Source of the DNA: Guyparkeria hydrothermalis
GTDB taxonomy: Bacteria; Pseudomonadota; Gammaproteobacteria; Halothiobacillales; Halothiobacillaceae
Assembly (NCBI RefSeq): GCF_023555375.1
Contig: NZ_JAJSEE010000004.1
Location: 62,001 to 126,000 of the forward strand
Length of the DNA: 64,000 bases
Direction of reading: 5' to 3'
How positions within the stretch are numbered: position 1 is the stretch's first letter; each line of letters starts with the position of its first letter. This document shows, piece after piece, positions 1-9,833 of this stretch. The notes beneath the pieces are model-generated. The model was given only the letters and a program-made list of their open reading frames with translations, did not search any database and had not been told where the DNA came from. Made by a program: the position numbers and the translations under genes.

Positions 1-1
1 C

Positions 2-1042
2 GACGAGGTCATGCGCCAGGCCCATGCCCACCTGACCCAGCGGGTCGAGCTCGCCGGCTACCGCCTCGACATCCGTGCCAGCGTCTCCTCGGCCCAGTTC
101 CCGGCCGAGGGGCAAACCGCCGAGGAGCTGCTGCGCATCACCGACAACGGCCTCTCCCAGGCCAAGGCCGAGGGTGGCAACCGCATCATCGGTCACGCCG
201 AGGGCCATACCCACGCCGCCCAGCGGCGCTTCGAGCTCACCCAGGCACTGGGCAAGGCGCTGGGCAACCGCGAGATGCGCGTGCACTACCAGCCGCAGGT
301 CTCGCTCGCGAGCGGCACCCTGGTGGGCTTCGAGGCGTTGATGCGCTGGCGCTACCGCGGCGACTGGATCTCCCCGGGCGAATTCATCCCGCTGGCCGAG
401 GAGCACAACCTGATCGGCGAGTTCACCGAGTGGGCCCTCAACAACGCCTGCCGCCGCGTGGCGGACTGGCAGCGCCAGGCCGGCCAGGAACTGACCATCT
501 CGATCAACGTCCCGCCGCAGCTGCTGCTGCTCGACAAGGTCGACGAACGGTTGATCGAGCTCGCCAAATCGGCCGGCTTGCCGACCTCCTCGATCGTGCT
601 CGAGATCACCGAGAGCGATTTCGGCTCTGACCCGACCCTGCTCGCCGAGCGCCTGCATCAGCTGGCGATGCACGGGTTTGCCATCGCGATCGACGACTTC
701 GGTACCGGCCACTCCTCGCTTGCCTACCTCAACAACCTGCCGATCTCGAAGCTCAAGATCGACAAGCAGTTCGTCGACGAGATCGAGCGCAGCGAGGATG
801 CCCGCAAGCTGCTGGAGTCGATCCTTGCGATGGCCGAGAAACTCGAGTTCGAGGTGGTCATCGAGGGGGTCGAAACCCCGCAGCAGCTCGTCGAGCTACG
901 CAAGTTCGGCAGTCGCCTGCAGATCCAGGGCTTCGTCTTCTCGCGCCCCTTCGACGAGGACTACTGGGACGGCGAATTCATGCACGGGAATATCCCGAGC
1001 TACCCGGTCCCCGACATCCAGCCAACGCGCCAGGCCGACTGA
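2..1042 (+). CDS. GGDEF-EAL protein, C-terminal part (c-di-GMP phosphodiesterase)
   Basis: The reading frame is open to the left window edge, so the start lies outside. The first 60 or so residues are the tail of a GGDEF domain (SVSSAQFP, then DNGLSQAKAEGGNRI). From about residue 75 a complete EAL domain follows. It has the signature FEALMRW, a metal-binding glutamate in EITES, the DDFGTG loop, the KIDK lysine and EGVE, all of which are needed for hydrolysis of cyclic di-GMP to pGpG. The EAL half should therefore be catalytically active. Whether the GGDEF half is active cannot be judged, because its signature lies upstream of the window. The gene converges on polA and shares a terminator with it. 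The role is probably in the switch between motile and attached growth, as inferred from the family. Confidence 0.93.
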   Translation, partial: DEVMRQAHAHLTQRVELAGYRLDIRASVSSAQFPAEGQTAEELLRITDNGLSQAKAEGGNRIIGHAEGHTHAAQRRFELTQALGKALGNREMRVHYQPQVSLASGTLVGFEALMRWRYRGDWISPGEFIPLAEEHNLIGEFTEWALNNACRRVADWQRQAGQELTISINVPPQLLLLDKVDERLIELAKSAGLPTSSIVLEITESDFGSDPTLLAERLHQLAMHGFAIAIDDFGTGHSSLAYLNNLPISKLKIDKQFVDEIERSEDARKLLESILAMAEKLEFEVVIEGVETPQQLVELRKFGSRLQIQGFVFSRPFDEDYWDGEFMHGNIPSYPVPDIQPTRQAD

Positions 1043-1062
1043 CGGTGTACGTCCCGAGAACG

Positions 1063-1101
1063 AAAGGCCCGCTGCCGCAACACGCGACAGCGGGCCTTTT
1101 T
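1063..1101. terminator. Bidirectional terminator between the EAL gene and polA
   Basis: A 12-bp stem (1063-1074 with 1088-1099) starts with AAA and ends with a T run, so it reads as an intrinsic terminator in both directions. It sits between the convergent EAL gene and polA. Confidence 0.85.
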
Positions 1102-1139
1102 GATCGATGGCGCGATCGACCCGACCGCGTGACCGAGTG

Positions 1140-3854
1140 TCAGTGCGCCTCGTCCCAGGACTCGCCGATCCCGATGCCCACCTCGAGCGGCACGCGCAGG
1201 TCGGCCGCCCGGATCATCGTGCGCTCGATCTCGTCTGCCAGCGAGGTCGCCTCGTCGGCGGGCACCTCGAAGATCAGCTCGTCGTGCACCTGGATGATCA
1301 TGCGCGCCCGCCCGGTCGTCACCACGTTCGCGTGCAGGGCGAGCATCGCCCGCTTGATGATGTCGGCCGCCGTGCCCTGCATCGGCGCGTTGATCGCCGT
1401 GCGCTCGGCGTATTGGCGGCGCTGGCCGTTGCGGCTCTTGAGCTCCGGCAGGTAGAGGCGGCGGCCGAAGACCGTCTCGACAAAGCCGCGCTCATGGGCC
1501 CGCGCCCGGGTCTCGTCCATGTAGCGCGCCACGCCCGGGTAACGGGCGAAGTAGCGATCGATGTAGTCCTGCGCCTCCGTACGCCCCACCCCGATCTGGC
1601 GCGCCAGGCCGAAGGCGGACATGCCATAGATCAGCCCGAAGTTGATCGCCTTGGCGGCACGCCGCTGCTCGTCGCTGACCTCGCCGCCGTCGGCGAACAC
1701 CTCGCGGGCGGTCGCGCGGTGGATGTCCTCGCCCTGCTCGAAGGCCTTGAGCAGGCCCTCGTCCCCCGACAGGTGCGCCATGATGCGCAGCTCGATCTGC
1801 GAGTAATCCGCCGAGACCAGCTTGTGGCCGGGCGAGGCGACGAAGGCCTTGCGAATCCGCCGCCCCTCCTCGGTGCGCACCGGGATGTTCTGCAGGTTGG
1901 GGTTCGATGACGACAGGCGCCCGGTGGCGGTCACCGCCTGGTGGAACATCGAGTGCACGCGCCCGGTGTCGGGGTCGATGCGCTCGGGCAGCCGGTCGAT
2001 GTAGGTGGTCTTGAGCTTGGTCAGGCCGCGATAGTCGAGGATCAACTGGGCGAGCGGATGCTCGTCGACCAGGGCGGACAAGGCCTCCTCGTTGGTCGAC
2101 GGCTCGCCCTTGGGCGTCTTGACCTTCACCGGCAGCCCCATGCGCTCGAACAGGATCGACTTGAGCTGCTTGGTCGAACCGAGGTTGAAGGCCTCACCGG
2201 CAATCTCGTGGGCCTGCGATTCAATCGCCGCGATCCGTTCGGCAATCGCCTCGCCCTGGCGCGCCAGCTGCTCGCTGTCGATCGCCACGCCGGCGCGCTC
2301 CATGGTAAACAGCACCGGCACCAGCGGCCGCTCGATCTCCTCGTAGACCGCCATCAGCGACGGCGTCTCGGCCAATCTCGCGCGCAGGCGGTCGGCCAGC
2401 TGCAGGGTGATGTCGGCATCCTCGGCCGCGTAGGGGGTGGCCACGTCGATCTCGATCTGGTCGAAGGTCAGCTGCTTGGCGCCCTTGCCCGCGATCTCCT
2501 CGAAGGTGGTGGTCTGGTGCGAGAGCTCGCGGGAGGCGAGCGTGTCCATGTCGTGGCGCGAGGCGGTCGGGTCGAGCACATAGGACTCCAGCATGCTGTC
2601 GTCGACCAATCCGGCGAGCGTGATGCCGTGGTTGGCGAGCGCGTGCATGTCGAACTTGGCGTTCTGCAGGATCTTGGTGGGGCACTCGTCCTCCAGCCAC
2701 GGCTTGAGGCGGGCAAGCACCTGGTCGCGATCGAGCTGCGGCTCGACCCGTTCGCCGTGGGCATCCACGTGGGCGAGCGGCACGTAGATCGCCTCGTGCG
2801 GATCGATGGCAAACGACAGACCGACCACCCGATTCTGCATCGGCTCGAGGGAATCGGTCTCGGTGTCGAAGGCCACGCGCGGCGCCGCCTCGATCCGCTC
2901 GATCCACTGGTCGAGCGCCGCTACGTCGGTGATGGTTCGATAGTCGGCCTCAGGACGTTCGACCGTCTCGGTCACGCCCTCTCCCTCGACGAGACCCTGC
3001 TCACCGAACCAGCGGCGCAACGAGTTGAGCCCGTAGCGATCGGCCAGCGCCAACCCGGTCTGCACGTCGGCCGGCTCGATCACCAACTCATTCAGCCTCA
3101 CCGGCAGATCGCAATCCGTGCGAATGGTGACCAGTTCGCGGCTGATGGGCAGGAACTCAAGCGAATCGCGCAACGACTGCCCGACCTTGCCCTTGATCTC
3201 CTCGGCGTGCCGGATGATCCCGTCGAGCGAACCATACTGGTTGATCCACTTGGTCGCGGTCTTCGGCCCGCATCCGGGCACGCCGGGGATGTTGTCGACC
3301 TTGTCGCCCACCAGGGCGAGAAAATCGATGAACTGCCCCGGGTGGATGCCGTATTTCTCCTCGACGGCGGCCACGTCGGTGGTCTTGTTGCTCATCGTGT
3401 TGACCAGGGTGACGCCGGGCGCGACCAGCTGGGCGAAATCCTTGTCGGCGGTGGCGACGATCACCTCCTCGCCATTCTCGCGCGCCTCGTGCATCAGGGT
3501 GCCGATCACGTCGTCGGCCTCGACCCCCTCCACGCACAACAGCGGAAAGCCCAGCGCGCGCACCAGGGCATGCACCGGCTCGATCTGCACCCGCAGGTCG
3601 TCGGGCAGCGGCGGCCGATGGGCCTTGTAGTCGGGGTAGATGTCGTCACGAAAGGTCTTGCCCGGGGCGTCGAAGACCACCGCCATGTGGCTGGGCGCGG
3701 CCTCGCGCCGCATCTTCAAGAGCATGTTGACCACGCCGTGGATGGCCCCGGTGGGCGTGCCATCGGGCGCGTTCAGCGGCGGGAGGGCGTGAAAGGCGCG
3801 GAACAGGAAGGAACTGCCGTCGACGAGAATCACGGGTCCGTTTCGATCGGACAT
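1140..3854 (-). CDS. polA: DNA polymerase I
   Basis: A protein of 904 residues, close to the usual length. It fills gaps and removes RNA primers during replication and repair. The order is a 5'-3' exonuclease/FEN domain (about residues 1-290), a 3'-5' proofreading exonuclease (about 310-500) and a family A polymerase domain to the end. Proofreading looks intact: FDTETDSL carries the DxE pair, LQNAKFDMHA the third aspartate and YAAEDADIT the YxxxD motif. Polymerase motifs are DYSQIELR (A), KAINFGLIYG (B) and QVHDELIFEV (C). I chose the ATG at 3854 because an AAGGGG ribosome site lies about 10 nt upstream. A TTG eight codons earlier would place that site inside the gene. polA is divergent from the LOG-family gene. 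Confidence 0.98.
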   Translation of the reverse strand: MSDRNGPVILVDGSSFLFRAFHALPPLNAPDGTPTGAIHGVVNMLLKMRREAAPSHMAVVFDAPGKTFRDDIYPDYKAHRPPLPDDLRVQIEPVHALVRALGFPLLCVEGVEADDVIGTLMHEARENGEEVIVATADKDFAQLVAPGVTLVNTMSNKTTDVAAVEEKYGIHPGQFIDFLALVGDKVDNIPGVPGCGPKTATKWINQYGSLDGIIRHAEEIKGKVGQSLRDSLEFLPISRELVTIRTDCDLPVRLNELVIEPADVQTGLALADRYGLNSLRRWFGEQGLVEGEGVTETVERPEADYRTITDVAALDQWIERIEAAPRVAFDTETDSLEPMQNRVVGLSFAIDPHEAIYVPLAHVDAHGERVEPQLDRDQVLARLKPWLEDECPTKILQNAKFDMHALANHGITLAGLVDDSMLESYVLDPTASRHDMDTLASRELSHQTTTFEEIAGKGAKQLTFDQIEIDVATPYAAEDADITLQLADRLRARLAETPSLMAVYEEIERPLVPVLFTMERAGVAIDSEQLARQGEAIAERIAAIESQAHEIAGEAFNLGSTKQLKSILFERMGLPVKVKTPKGEPSTNEEALSALVDEHPLAQLILDYRGLTKLKTTYIDRLPERIDPDTGRVHSMFHQAVTATGRLSSSNPNLQNIPVRTEEGRRIRKAFVASPGHKLVSADYSQIELRIMAHLSGDEGLLKAFEQGEDIHRATAREVFADGGEVSDEQRRAAKAINFGLIYGMSAFGLARQIGVGRTEAQDYIDRYFARYPGVARYMDETRARAHERGFVETVFGRRLYLPELKSRNGQRRQYAERTAINAPMQGTAADIIKRAMLALHANVVTTGRARMIIQVHDELIFEVPADEATSLADEIERTMIRAADLRVPLEVGIGIGESWDEAH

Positions 3855-4018
3855 GGTAGGATTTGCCCCTTTTTTCAATACCGTGGATATCAGGCCGGTA
3901 CTATGCCACAGGCGGCACGGGCGCTGTGGATCACGCCGTCCTCGGTAACGGGCCCGGACGACCGATCCGGGCGGCCAAAAGCCACATCCCGAAACACCTC
4001 GGCGTCACGCGGTTTTGC

Positions 4019-4738
<720 letters not shown>

Positions 4739-4827
4739 GCCGGGCCAGCCAATGCCGGCCAGCCAATTCCAGCTAGCAACCCCGGGCCACCGACGCCGGG
4801 CAAACCCAAGCAACGAACGAGACCGAC

Positions 4828-5805
4828 ATGTCCGTTTTTACCAAGGTCGATACCGAACAACTCGCCACCTTCCTGACCCGGTTCGACTGCGGTGAGCTGG
4901 TCGAGCATCGCGGCATCGCCGCCGGTATCGAGAACACCAACTACTTCGTCACCACCACCGGCGGACGCTACGTGCTCACCCTGTTCGAGAACCACGGCGC
5001 CGACGAGCTGCCGTTCTTCCTCGACCTGATGGCCTATCTGGCCGAGCACGACATCCCCACCGCCCACCCGGTGCCGACGCGCGACGGGGCCTACCTGACC
5101 GAACTCAACGGCAAGCCCGCGGCCCTGGTCCAGCGCTTGACCGGTGCCTCGCTCGATCACCCGGACCCGGCGGCCTGCGCGGCGATCGGCCACACGCTGG
5201 CGCGTTTCCATCGCGTCTCGACCGACTTCCCCGAGTACCGCGCCCCGGATCGCGATCTGGCCTGGGCCGAGACCGTGGCGCGCCAGCTGCACGAGAAGGC
5301 CAGCGACGACGAGCTCGCGCTGCTCGACGACGAACTGGCCTTCCAGCGCGGCCAGTCGCGGGCGGACCTCCCGCGCGGTGCGATCCACGCCGATCTGTTC
5401 CGCGACAACGCCCTGTTCGACCACGGCGAACTCACCGGCATCATCGATCTCTACTACGCCTGCACCGATGCCCTCGCCTACGATCTCGCCGTGACACTCA
5501 ACGACTGGTGCGTCGACGAGCGGGGCCAGTCCCGCCCGGCCGAACGCGACGCCCTGCTGGCGGGCTATCTCGCCGAACGGCCCCTAAGCCGGGCCGAGCA
5601 GGCGGCCTGGCCGGGCCTGCTGCGCGCCGCGGCGCTGCGCTTCTGGGTCTCGCGCATGCAGGATCAGTATTTCCCGCGCGCCGCCGAAATGACCTACATC
5701 AAGGACCCGACACCGTTCCGCCGCATCCTCGAGGCGCACCGCGCCGCCGGCGATCGGACGCGAACGTGGATCGAGTCCAACCAGCCCGACGAGGCCAACC
5801 GATGA
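4828..5805 (+). CDS. thrB: Homoserine kinase, aminoglycoside-phosphotransferase fold type
   Basis: A protein of 325 residues with the start of the ThrB type II family (MSVFTKVDTEQL, then GIAAGIENTNYFV) and the APH-type catalytic loop AIHADLFRDNALF (HxDxxxxN), followed by GIIDLYYAC, whose aspartate binds magnesium. It phosphorylates L-homoserine with ATP on the threonine pathway. It is unrelated to the GHMP-type ThrB of E. coli but is the usual form in Pseudomonas and many other proteobacteria. Its TGA overlaps the ATG of the TRAP small permease (ATGA), so the two are translationally coupled. Threonine synthase and homoserine dehydrogenase are not nearby. Confidence 0.92.
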   Translation: MSVFTKVDTEQLATFLTRFDCGELVEHRGIAAGIENTNYFVTTTGGRYVLTLFENHGADELPFFLDLMAYLAEHDIPTAHPVPTRDGAYLTELNGKPAALVQRLTGASLDHPDPAACAAIGHTLARFHRVSTDFPEYRAPDRDLAWAETVARQLHEKASDDELALLDDELAFQRGQSRADLPRGAIHADLFRDNALFDHGELTGIIDLYYACTDALAYDLAVTLNDWCVDERGQSRPAERDALLAGYLAERPLSRAEQAAWPGLLRAAALRFWVSRMQDQYFPRAAEMTYIKDPTPFRRILEAHRAAGDRTRTWIESNQPDEANR

Positions 5806-6368
5806 CGCCTGCACCGTCTTCCTGTCGATTGAGTCGCCTGGTCGATCGTCTCGACCGGGTCAACGAGTGGATCGGCCGAGTGGTCGCCTGGCTGGGCCTG
5901 GCACTGACGCTGACCGTCTTCGGCGTAGTGGCCCTGCGCTACGGCCTCTCGGACAGCAATCAGTGGCTGTCCGAATCGATCACCTACTGGTTCGCGCTGC
6001 TGTTCATGCTCGGCATGGGCTACACCTATCGCCACGACGGCCACGTGCGGGTCGACGTGCTCTCGCGCAATGCCCGCCCCAAGACCCGCGCCTGGATCGA
6101 GATCATCGGCGTGATCGTCCTGCTCTGGCCGGTCTGCCTGTTCATCGGGATCAGCAGCCTCGAGTACGTCGGCAACAGCTGGGCGATGCGCGAGGGCTCG
6201 CCGGAGCCCGGCGGCATCCCGCTGCTGTATCTCCTGAAGACCCTGCTGATCGTCATGCCGGCCCTGCTCTTCTGGCAGGGACTGGTCGAACTGCTGCGCC
6301 ACGTCGCCGTCCTGCGCAACGAGCAGCCCACCGAACCCGAGCACGGCTCGATCAAGGAGGGCATGTAA
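5802..6368 (+). CDS. TRAP transporter small permease (DctQ family)
   Basis: A protein of 188 residues with four predicted membrane segments (about residues 28-50, 58-78, 98-118 and 143-163). It carries the DctQ-like stretch SITYWFALLFMLGMGYTYR followed by HVRVDVL. It is the small membrane subunit of a tripartite ATP-independent periplasmic transporter, which couples sodium or proton entry to organic acid uptake. The start overlaps the thrB stop by 4 nt, and the large permease begins 3 nt after its stop. No DctP or TAXI binding protein is encoded next to it, so the substrate cannot be guessed. SIKEGM at the end encodes the AAGGAGGGC that serves as ribosome site for the next gene. Confidence 0.9.
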   Translation: MTPAPSSCRLSRLVDRLDRVNEWIGRVVAWLGLALTLTVFGVVALRYGLSDSNQWLSESITYWFALLFMLGMGYTYRHDGHVRVDVLSRNARPKTRAWIEIIGVIVLLWPVCLFIGISSLEYVGNSWAMREGSPEPGGIPLLYLLKTLLIVMPALLFWQGLVELLRHVAVLRNEQPTEPEHGSIKEGM

Positions 6369-6371
6369 GGC

Positions 6372-7754
6372 ATGGAATGGCTGCTGCTCCTGATGGTGCT
6401 GACCATCTTCGCCGCGCTGATGAGCGGCTTTCCGGTCGCCTTCGTGCTCGCCGGCGTCTCGCTGGTCTTCGCCGGGATCGGGACGCTGATCGGCGTCTTC
6501 GACCACGGCCTGATGAGCGCCATGCCCAACCGCCTGTTCGGCATCATGCTCAACCAGACGCTGGTGGCCGTGCCGCTGTTCGTGCTGATGGGCGTGTTGC
6601 TGGAGAAGGCGCGGGTGGCCGACGACCTGCTCGAGAACATGAGCGCGCTGTTCGGCCGCCGCCCGGGCGGGCTGGGGCTGTCGATGATGCTGGTCGGCGC
6701 GATCCTCGCGGCCAGCACCGGCATCGTCGGCGCAACCGTGGTGACCCTGGGCCTGATCGCCCTGCCCGTCATGCTGCGCCGCGGCTACGACCCGCGCCTG
6801 GCCTCGGGTTCGGTCGCGGCCGCCGGCACGCTCGGGCAGATCATCCCGCCCTCGATCATCCTCGTGCTGCTGGGCGATCAGCTGTCCAACGCCTACACCC
6901 AGGCCCAGCTCGACCAGGGCATCTTCTCGCCGGAGACGGTGGCCGTGGGTGACCTGTTCAGCGGCGCCCTGATCCCGGGGCTGATCCTGGTCGCGGCCTA
7001 TGCCGCCTACATCCTGTTCGTCGCCTGGCGCCAACCCGAGCGCGTGCCGGGCCTCACGGAGGCGGAACTGGCCGAACGCCCGCCGATCAGCCGCCTGCTG
7101 CTCGCCCTCGCCCCGCCCATCCTGCTGATCGTGCTCGTGCTGGGCTCGATCATGTCCGGCATCGCCACCCCGACCGAGGCGGCCGCGGTCGGCGCGGTCG
7201 GCGCCCTGCTGCTCGCCGCCGCCAAGCGGCGCCTGAGCCTGCCCGTGCTCCACGAGAGCCTGACCGGCACCCTGCGCGTCACCGCGATGGTGTTCCTGAT
7301 CTTCATCGGCGCCTCGATCTTCTCGCTGGTCTTCCGGGGCTTCGGCGGCGACGCGATGGTCCACGACCTCCTGTCCGGACTGCCGGGTGGGGCCATGACG
7401 GCCCTCCTGATCGTGATGGTGATCGTGTTCCTGCTTGGCTTCATGCTCGATTTCATCGAAATCACCTTCGTGGTCGTGCCGATCGTCGCCCCGGTGCTCC
7501 TGATGATGGGCATCGACCCGATCTGGCTGGGCATCCTGCTCGCGGTCAACCTGCAGACCAGCTTCCTGACCCCGCCGTTCGGCTTTTCGCTGTTCTACCT
7601 GCGGGGCGCGGCACCCAGGAGCATTCGCACCGGCCAGATCTACCGCGGGGTGTTGCCGTTCATCGCGATCCAGCTCGCGGTGCTCGCCCTGCTGGTCATC
7701 TTCCCGGACATCGTCACCTGGCTCCCCGAGACCCTTGACGTCCGCACGCCCTGA
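6372..7754 (+). CDS. TRAP transporter large permease (DctM family)
   Basis: A protein of 460 residues, rich in membrane helices (about 12), from MEWLLLLMVLTIFAALMSGFPVAFVLAG to the C-terminus. DctM features include SAMPNRLFGIMLNQTLVAVPLFVLMG, the ASTGIVGATVVTLGLI stretch, the loop AAAGTLGQIIPPSIILVLLGD and the segment TSFLTPPFGFSLFYLRG near the C-terminus. It forms the transport channel with the preceding small permease. The substrate is unknown because the binding protein is missing from the locus. The last 20 nt overlap the proposed start of dusB. Confidence 0.94.
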   Translation: MEWLLLLMVLTIFAALMSGFPVAFVLAGVSLVFAGIGTLIGVFDHGLMSAMPNRLFGIMLNQTLVAVPLFVLMGVLLEKARVADDLLENMSALFGRRPGGLGLSMMLVGAILAASTGIVGATVVTLGLIALPVMLRRGYDPRLASGSVAAAGTLGQIIPPSIILVLLGDQLSNAYTQAQLDQGIFSPETVAVGDLFSGALIPGLILVAAYAAYILFVAWRQPERVPGLTEAELAERPPISRLLLALAPPILLIVLVLGSIMSGIATPTEAAAVGAVGALLLAAAKRRLSLPVLHESLTGTLRVTAMVFLIFIGASIFSLVFRGFGGDAMVHDLLSGLPGGAMTALLIVMVIVFLLGFMLDFIEITFVVVPIVAPVLLMMGIDPIWLGILLAVNLQTSFLTPPFGFSLFYLRGAAPRSIRTGQIYRGVLPFIAIQLAVLALLVIFPDIVTWLPETLDVRTP

Positions 7755-8793
7755 CAGCACGACGCGGCCGGGACTGGCACCGATCGAGCTGGTCGGCCGT
7801 GACGAGCGGCTGCGGATCGACTTCCCGCTCGCGCTCGCGCCCATGGCCGGGATTTCCGATCGCCCCTTTCGTCAGCTGTGTTTCGACCAGGGTGCGGGGC
7901 TGGTGGTCAACGAGATGATCAGCAGCAAGCCGGACCTCAGGAACACGCGCAAGAGCGAGCAGCGCCGCATCCGCGCCGACGACCCGGAGCCGCGAGCCGT
8001 CCAGCTTCTGGGCAACGAGCCCCATGATCTCGCCGAGGCCGCCCGTCAGGCGTACCGCGACGGCGCGCAGCTGATCGACCTCAACCTGGGCTGTCCGGCG
8101 AAAAAGGTCTGCCGCAAGGCGGCCGGTTCGGCCCTGATGGCCGAACCCGACACCGTCGCCCGGCTGCTCGAGGCGGCCGTCGAGGCCGTCCCCTGCCCGG
8201 TCACGCTCAAGATGCGCACCGGCCCGGACGAGGACTGGCGCAACGCCCCGGAAATCGCGCGGATCGCCGAGGAGGCGGGCATCGCGATGCTCTCGATCCA
8301 CGGCCGTACCCGAGCGCAGAAGTACACCGGGCACGCCGAGTACGACACCATCGCGCGGGTGGTCGCCGAACGGCGCATCCCGGTGCTGGCCAACGGCGAC
8401 ATCGAGTCGGTCGACAAGGCCGTCGAGGTCCTGGCCTCGACCGGCGCCGCCGGCCTGATGATCGGACGCGCCGCCTTCGGCCGACCCTGGCTATTCGCCC
8501 AGCTGCGCGCCGCGCTGGAAGGCCGCCCCGTGCCATCCGAGCCCGGCCCCATCGACGTCATGGGCTTCGTCCGCGAGCAATTCGAGAATATTTATCGCCA
8601 TTACGGAAATGTGATGGGCGTGCGCATCGCGAGGAAGCACTGGGGGTGGTATTCTTCGCGGCTACCGATTGCCGAAGGGACGCGCAAGGAGTTCAACCGA
8701 CTGGAGACCATCGAGTCCCAGCGCCGGTGGCTTGACCGGCGGGAGGCCGAGCTTCGCAGCGTATCGAGTCCGTCCGCCGCGCCGAGTGCCTGA
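7735..8793 (+). CDS. dusB: tRNA-dihydrouridine synthase B
   Basis: A protein of 352 residues. This FMN enzyme uses NADPH to reduce specific uridines of tRNA. It shows ALAPMAGISDRPFRQLC (FMN site), ELLGNEP-type QLLGNEPHDLAEAA, the active-site LNLGCPAKKVCRKAAGSAL with its catalytic cysteine, SIHGRTRAQKYTG, ANGDIES and MIGRAAFGRPW. The proposed start is TTG at 7735 inside the end of dctM. No in-frame ATG precedes the conserved core, so the exact start is uncertain. dusB directly upstream of fis is the classical gammaproteobacterial arrangement, in which fis is expressed from the dusB promoter. Confidence 0.95.
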   Translation: MTSARPDSTTRPGLAPIELVGRDERLRIDFPLALAPMAGISDRPFRQLCFDQGAGLVVNEMISSKPDLRNTRKSEQRRIRADDPEPRAVQLLGNEPHDLAEAARQAYRDGAQLIDLNLGCPAKKVCRKAAGSALMAEPDTVARLLEAAVEAVPCPVTLKMRTGPDEDWRNAPEIARIAEEAGIAMLSIHGRTRAQKYTGHAEYDTIARVVAERRIPVLANGDIESVDKAVEVLASTGAAGLMIGRAAFGRPWLFAQLRAALEGRPVPSEPGPIDVMGFVREQFENIYRHYGNVMGVRIARKHWGWYSSRLPIAEGTRKEFNRLETIESQRRWLDRREAELRSVSSPSAAPSA

Positions 8794-8904
8794 ACGGCCC
8801 GCGGAACGCTCGAACCAGGGAACACGCGACGACCACGGAACGATCCGGTCGTCCCGGTTTCTCGTGGCCCTGTCCGCCCCAATGCCGCGTTGTTGAAAAG
8901 AATA

Positions 8905-9213
8905 ATGACCTACTCATCCAGCACCGCCACTGCCGAGTCCAACGTGTCGTCACTCAACGGCAGCGCCCGTCGCGCGGCCGAGTGCCAGCGCGACGTGCAC
9001 GAGACCATCATCGATGCGCTGGACATCCTCTGGGATGCCTTCGAGGAAGACCAGCCCAGCAATCTCTACCAACTGGTCATGGGCCAGGTCGAACGCCCCC
9101 TGCTCGCCCGCGTGCTCGAGCGCTGCGACCACAACCAGAGCCGGGCGGCCGCCTGCCTGGGCATCAATCGCAGCACCCTGCGCAAGAAACTGCGCGACCA
9201 CGACCTGATCTGA
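8905..9213 (+). CDS. fis: DNA-binding protein Fis
   Basis: A protein of 102 residues, close to the 98 of E. coli Fis. The C-terminal half is highly typical: NLYQLVMGQVERPLLARVLE, followed by the helix-turn-helix NQSRAAACLGINRSTLRKKLRDHDLI. Fis is an abundant nucleoid protein that bends DNA and activates rRNA and tRNA promoters in fast growth. The ATG at 8905 is preceded by GAAAAGAA. Two TTG codons at 8890 and 8893 are possible alternatives. It lies 111 nt after dusB with no terminator seen between them, consistent with co-transcription. Confidence 0.95.
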   Translation: MTYSSSTATAESNVSSLNGSARRAAECQRDVHETIIDALDILWDAFEEDQPSNLYQLVMGQVERPLLARVLERCDHNQSRAAACLGINRSTLRKKLRDHDLI

Positions 9214-9362
9214 CCCCACCTGACGCTTTTCCTCCCGCCTGACCGGCCCACTCGTCCGGTTTTCCCACCCTCTCGATCGGCCCTCGACACACCCTCGTGG
9301 CAATGCCATTTGAGCCAGCTGTTGCATCGGCGCAAACGCCGGCGGCATGCGCTCCCCGGCTC

Positions 9363-9631
9363 GGGAAATTCTGCACGAATGCCATACCGCTCTGCGTGCC
9401 TTGAGCCGGGCAGATGCAAGGCGCTCGTCCGCCGCGGAAGAGTTATTCTCTTTCCAAGGACGACAACGCAGTAGATGCCCGGCTCAAGGCGCGCCCTGCG
9501 GGGCCTGGCGAGTCGCCCGTGCTCCGCGTTGCGATGTCTTGACGTGGCTACCGGCACGCCGGCGACATCGCGCCTTGATCACGAACGACTCGCCAAGCCA
9601 GAGTGGCATGGCATTCGTGCAGAGTTTCCCC
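9363..9631 (-). repeat. 269-bp three-stem inverted-repeat element, copy A
   Basis: The ends are near-perfect inverted repeats (GGGAAATTCTGCACGAATGCCAT at the left, with one mismatch to the right end). Inside are two further inverted repeats. One is built on GTGCCTTGAGCCGGGCA with its partner near 9476-9500. The other is built on GGCCTGGCGAGTCG with its partner CGACTCGCCAAGCC. The strand is given relative to copies B, C and D, in which the GGCTTGGCG hairpin comes first; here it comes second. It carries no open frame of its own. See the findings for the comparison of copies. Confidence 0.85.
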
Positions 9632-9647
9632 TGATAAAAATTTGCTT

Positions 9648-9674
9648 TGACCGGTCGAAAAAACGCGGTATAAC
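9648..9674 (+). promoter_or_regulatory. Sigma-70-like promoter upstream of the small acidic protein gene
   Basis: A -35 box TTGACC (9648-9653) and a -10 box TATAAC (9669-9674) are separated by 15 bp, or 16 bp if TTTGAC is used. The boxes lie just outside repeat A and about 160 nt before the next start codon. Confidence 0.5.
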
Positions 9675-9833
9675 GCGCCGGAAAATCGGCTGGTCAGCCC
9701 CGGGATCGGGGCGCCGGCCCGGGCGCCGCGTCCGGGACCCATGATGGCCTGCAGGACTTGGCCATGACCGTCGATCGATGCCAACGCGACCTCGCCGAGG
9801 TTGCCTTGAACGTGTTGATCACGCAGGTACATC

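Larger units (their letters stand above)
9214..9833. other. Gene-free interval holding repeat A, a promoter and a leader
   Basis: There is no credible gene in these 620 nt. The first 150 nt show nothing definite. A 269-bp structured repeat follows (9363-9631), then a sigma-70-like promoter (9648-9674) and a GC-rich 160-nt leader to the next start codon. Short open frames across the repeat are by-products of its inverted repeats. Confidence 0.7.

Noticed and set aside
5694-7844. 716-codon minus-strand frame opposite the TRAP genes
   Set aside because: Low-complexity D/R/Q/E/H composition of an antisense frame. The opposite strand encodes well-recognised membrane proteins.
9347-9634. Short frames inside repeat A (95 and 89 codons)
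   Set aside because: They follow the inverted repeats and have matching frames in the other copies on either strand. There is no ribosome site or family match.
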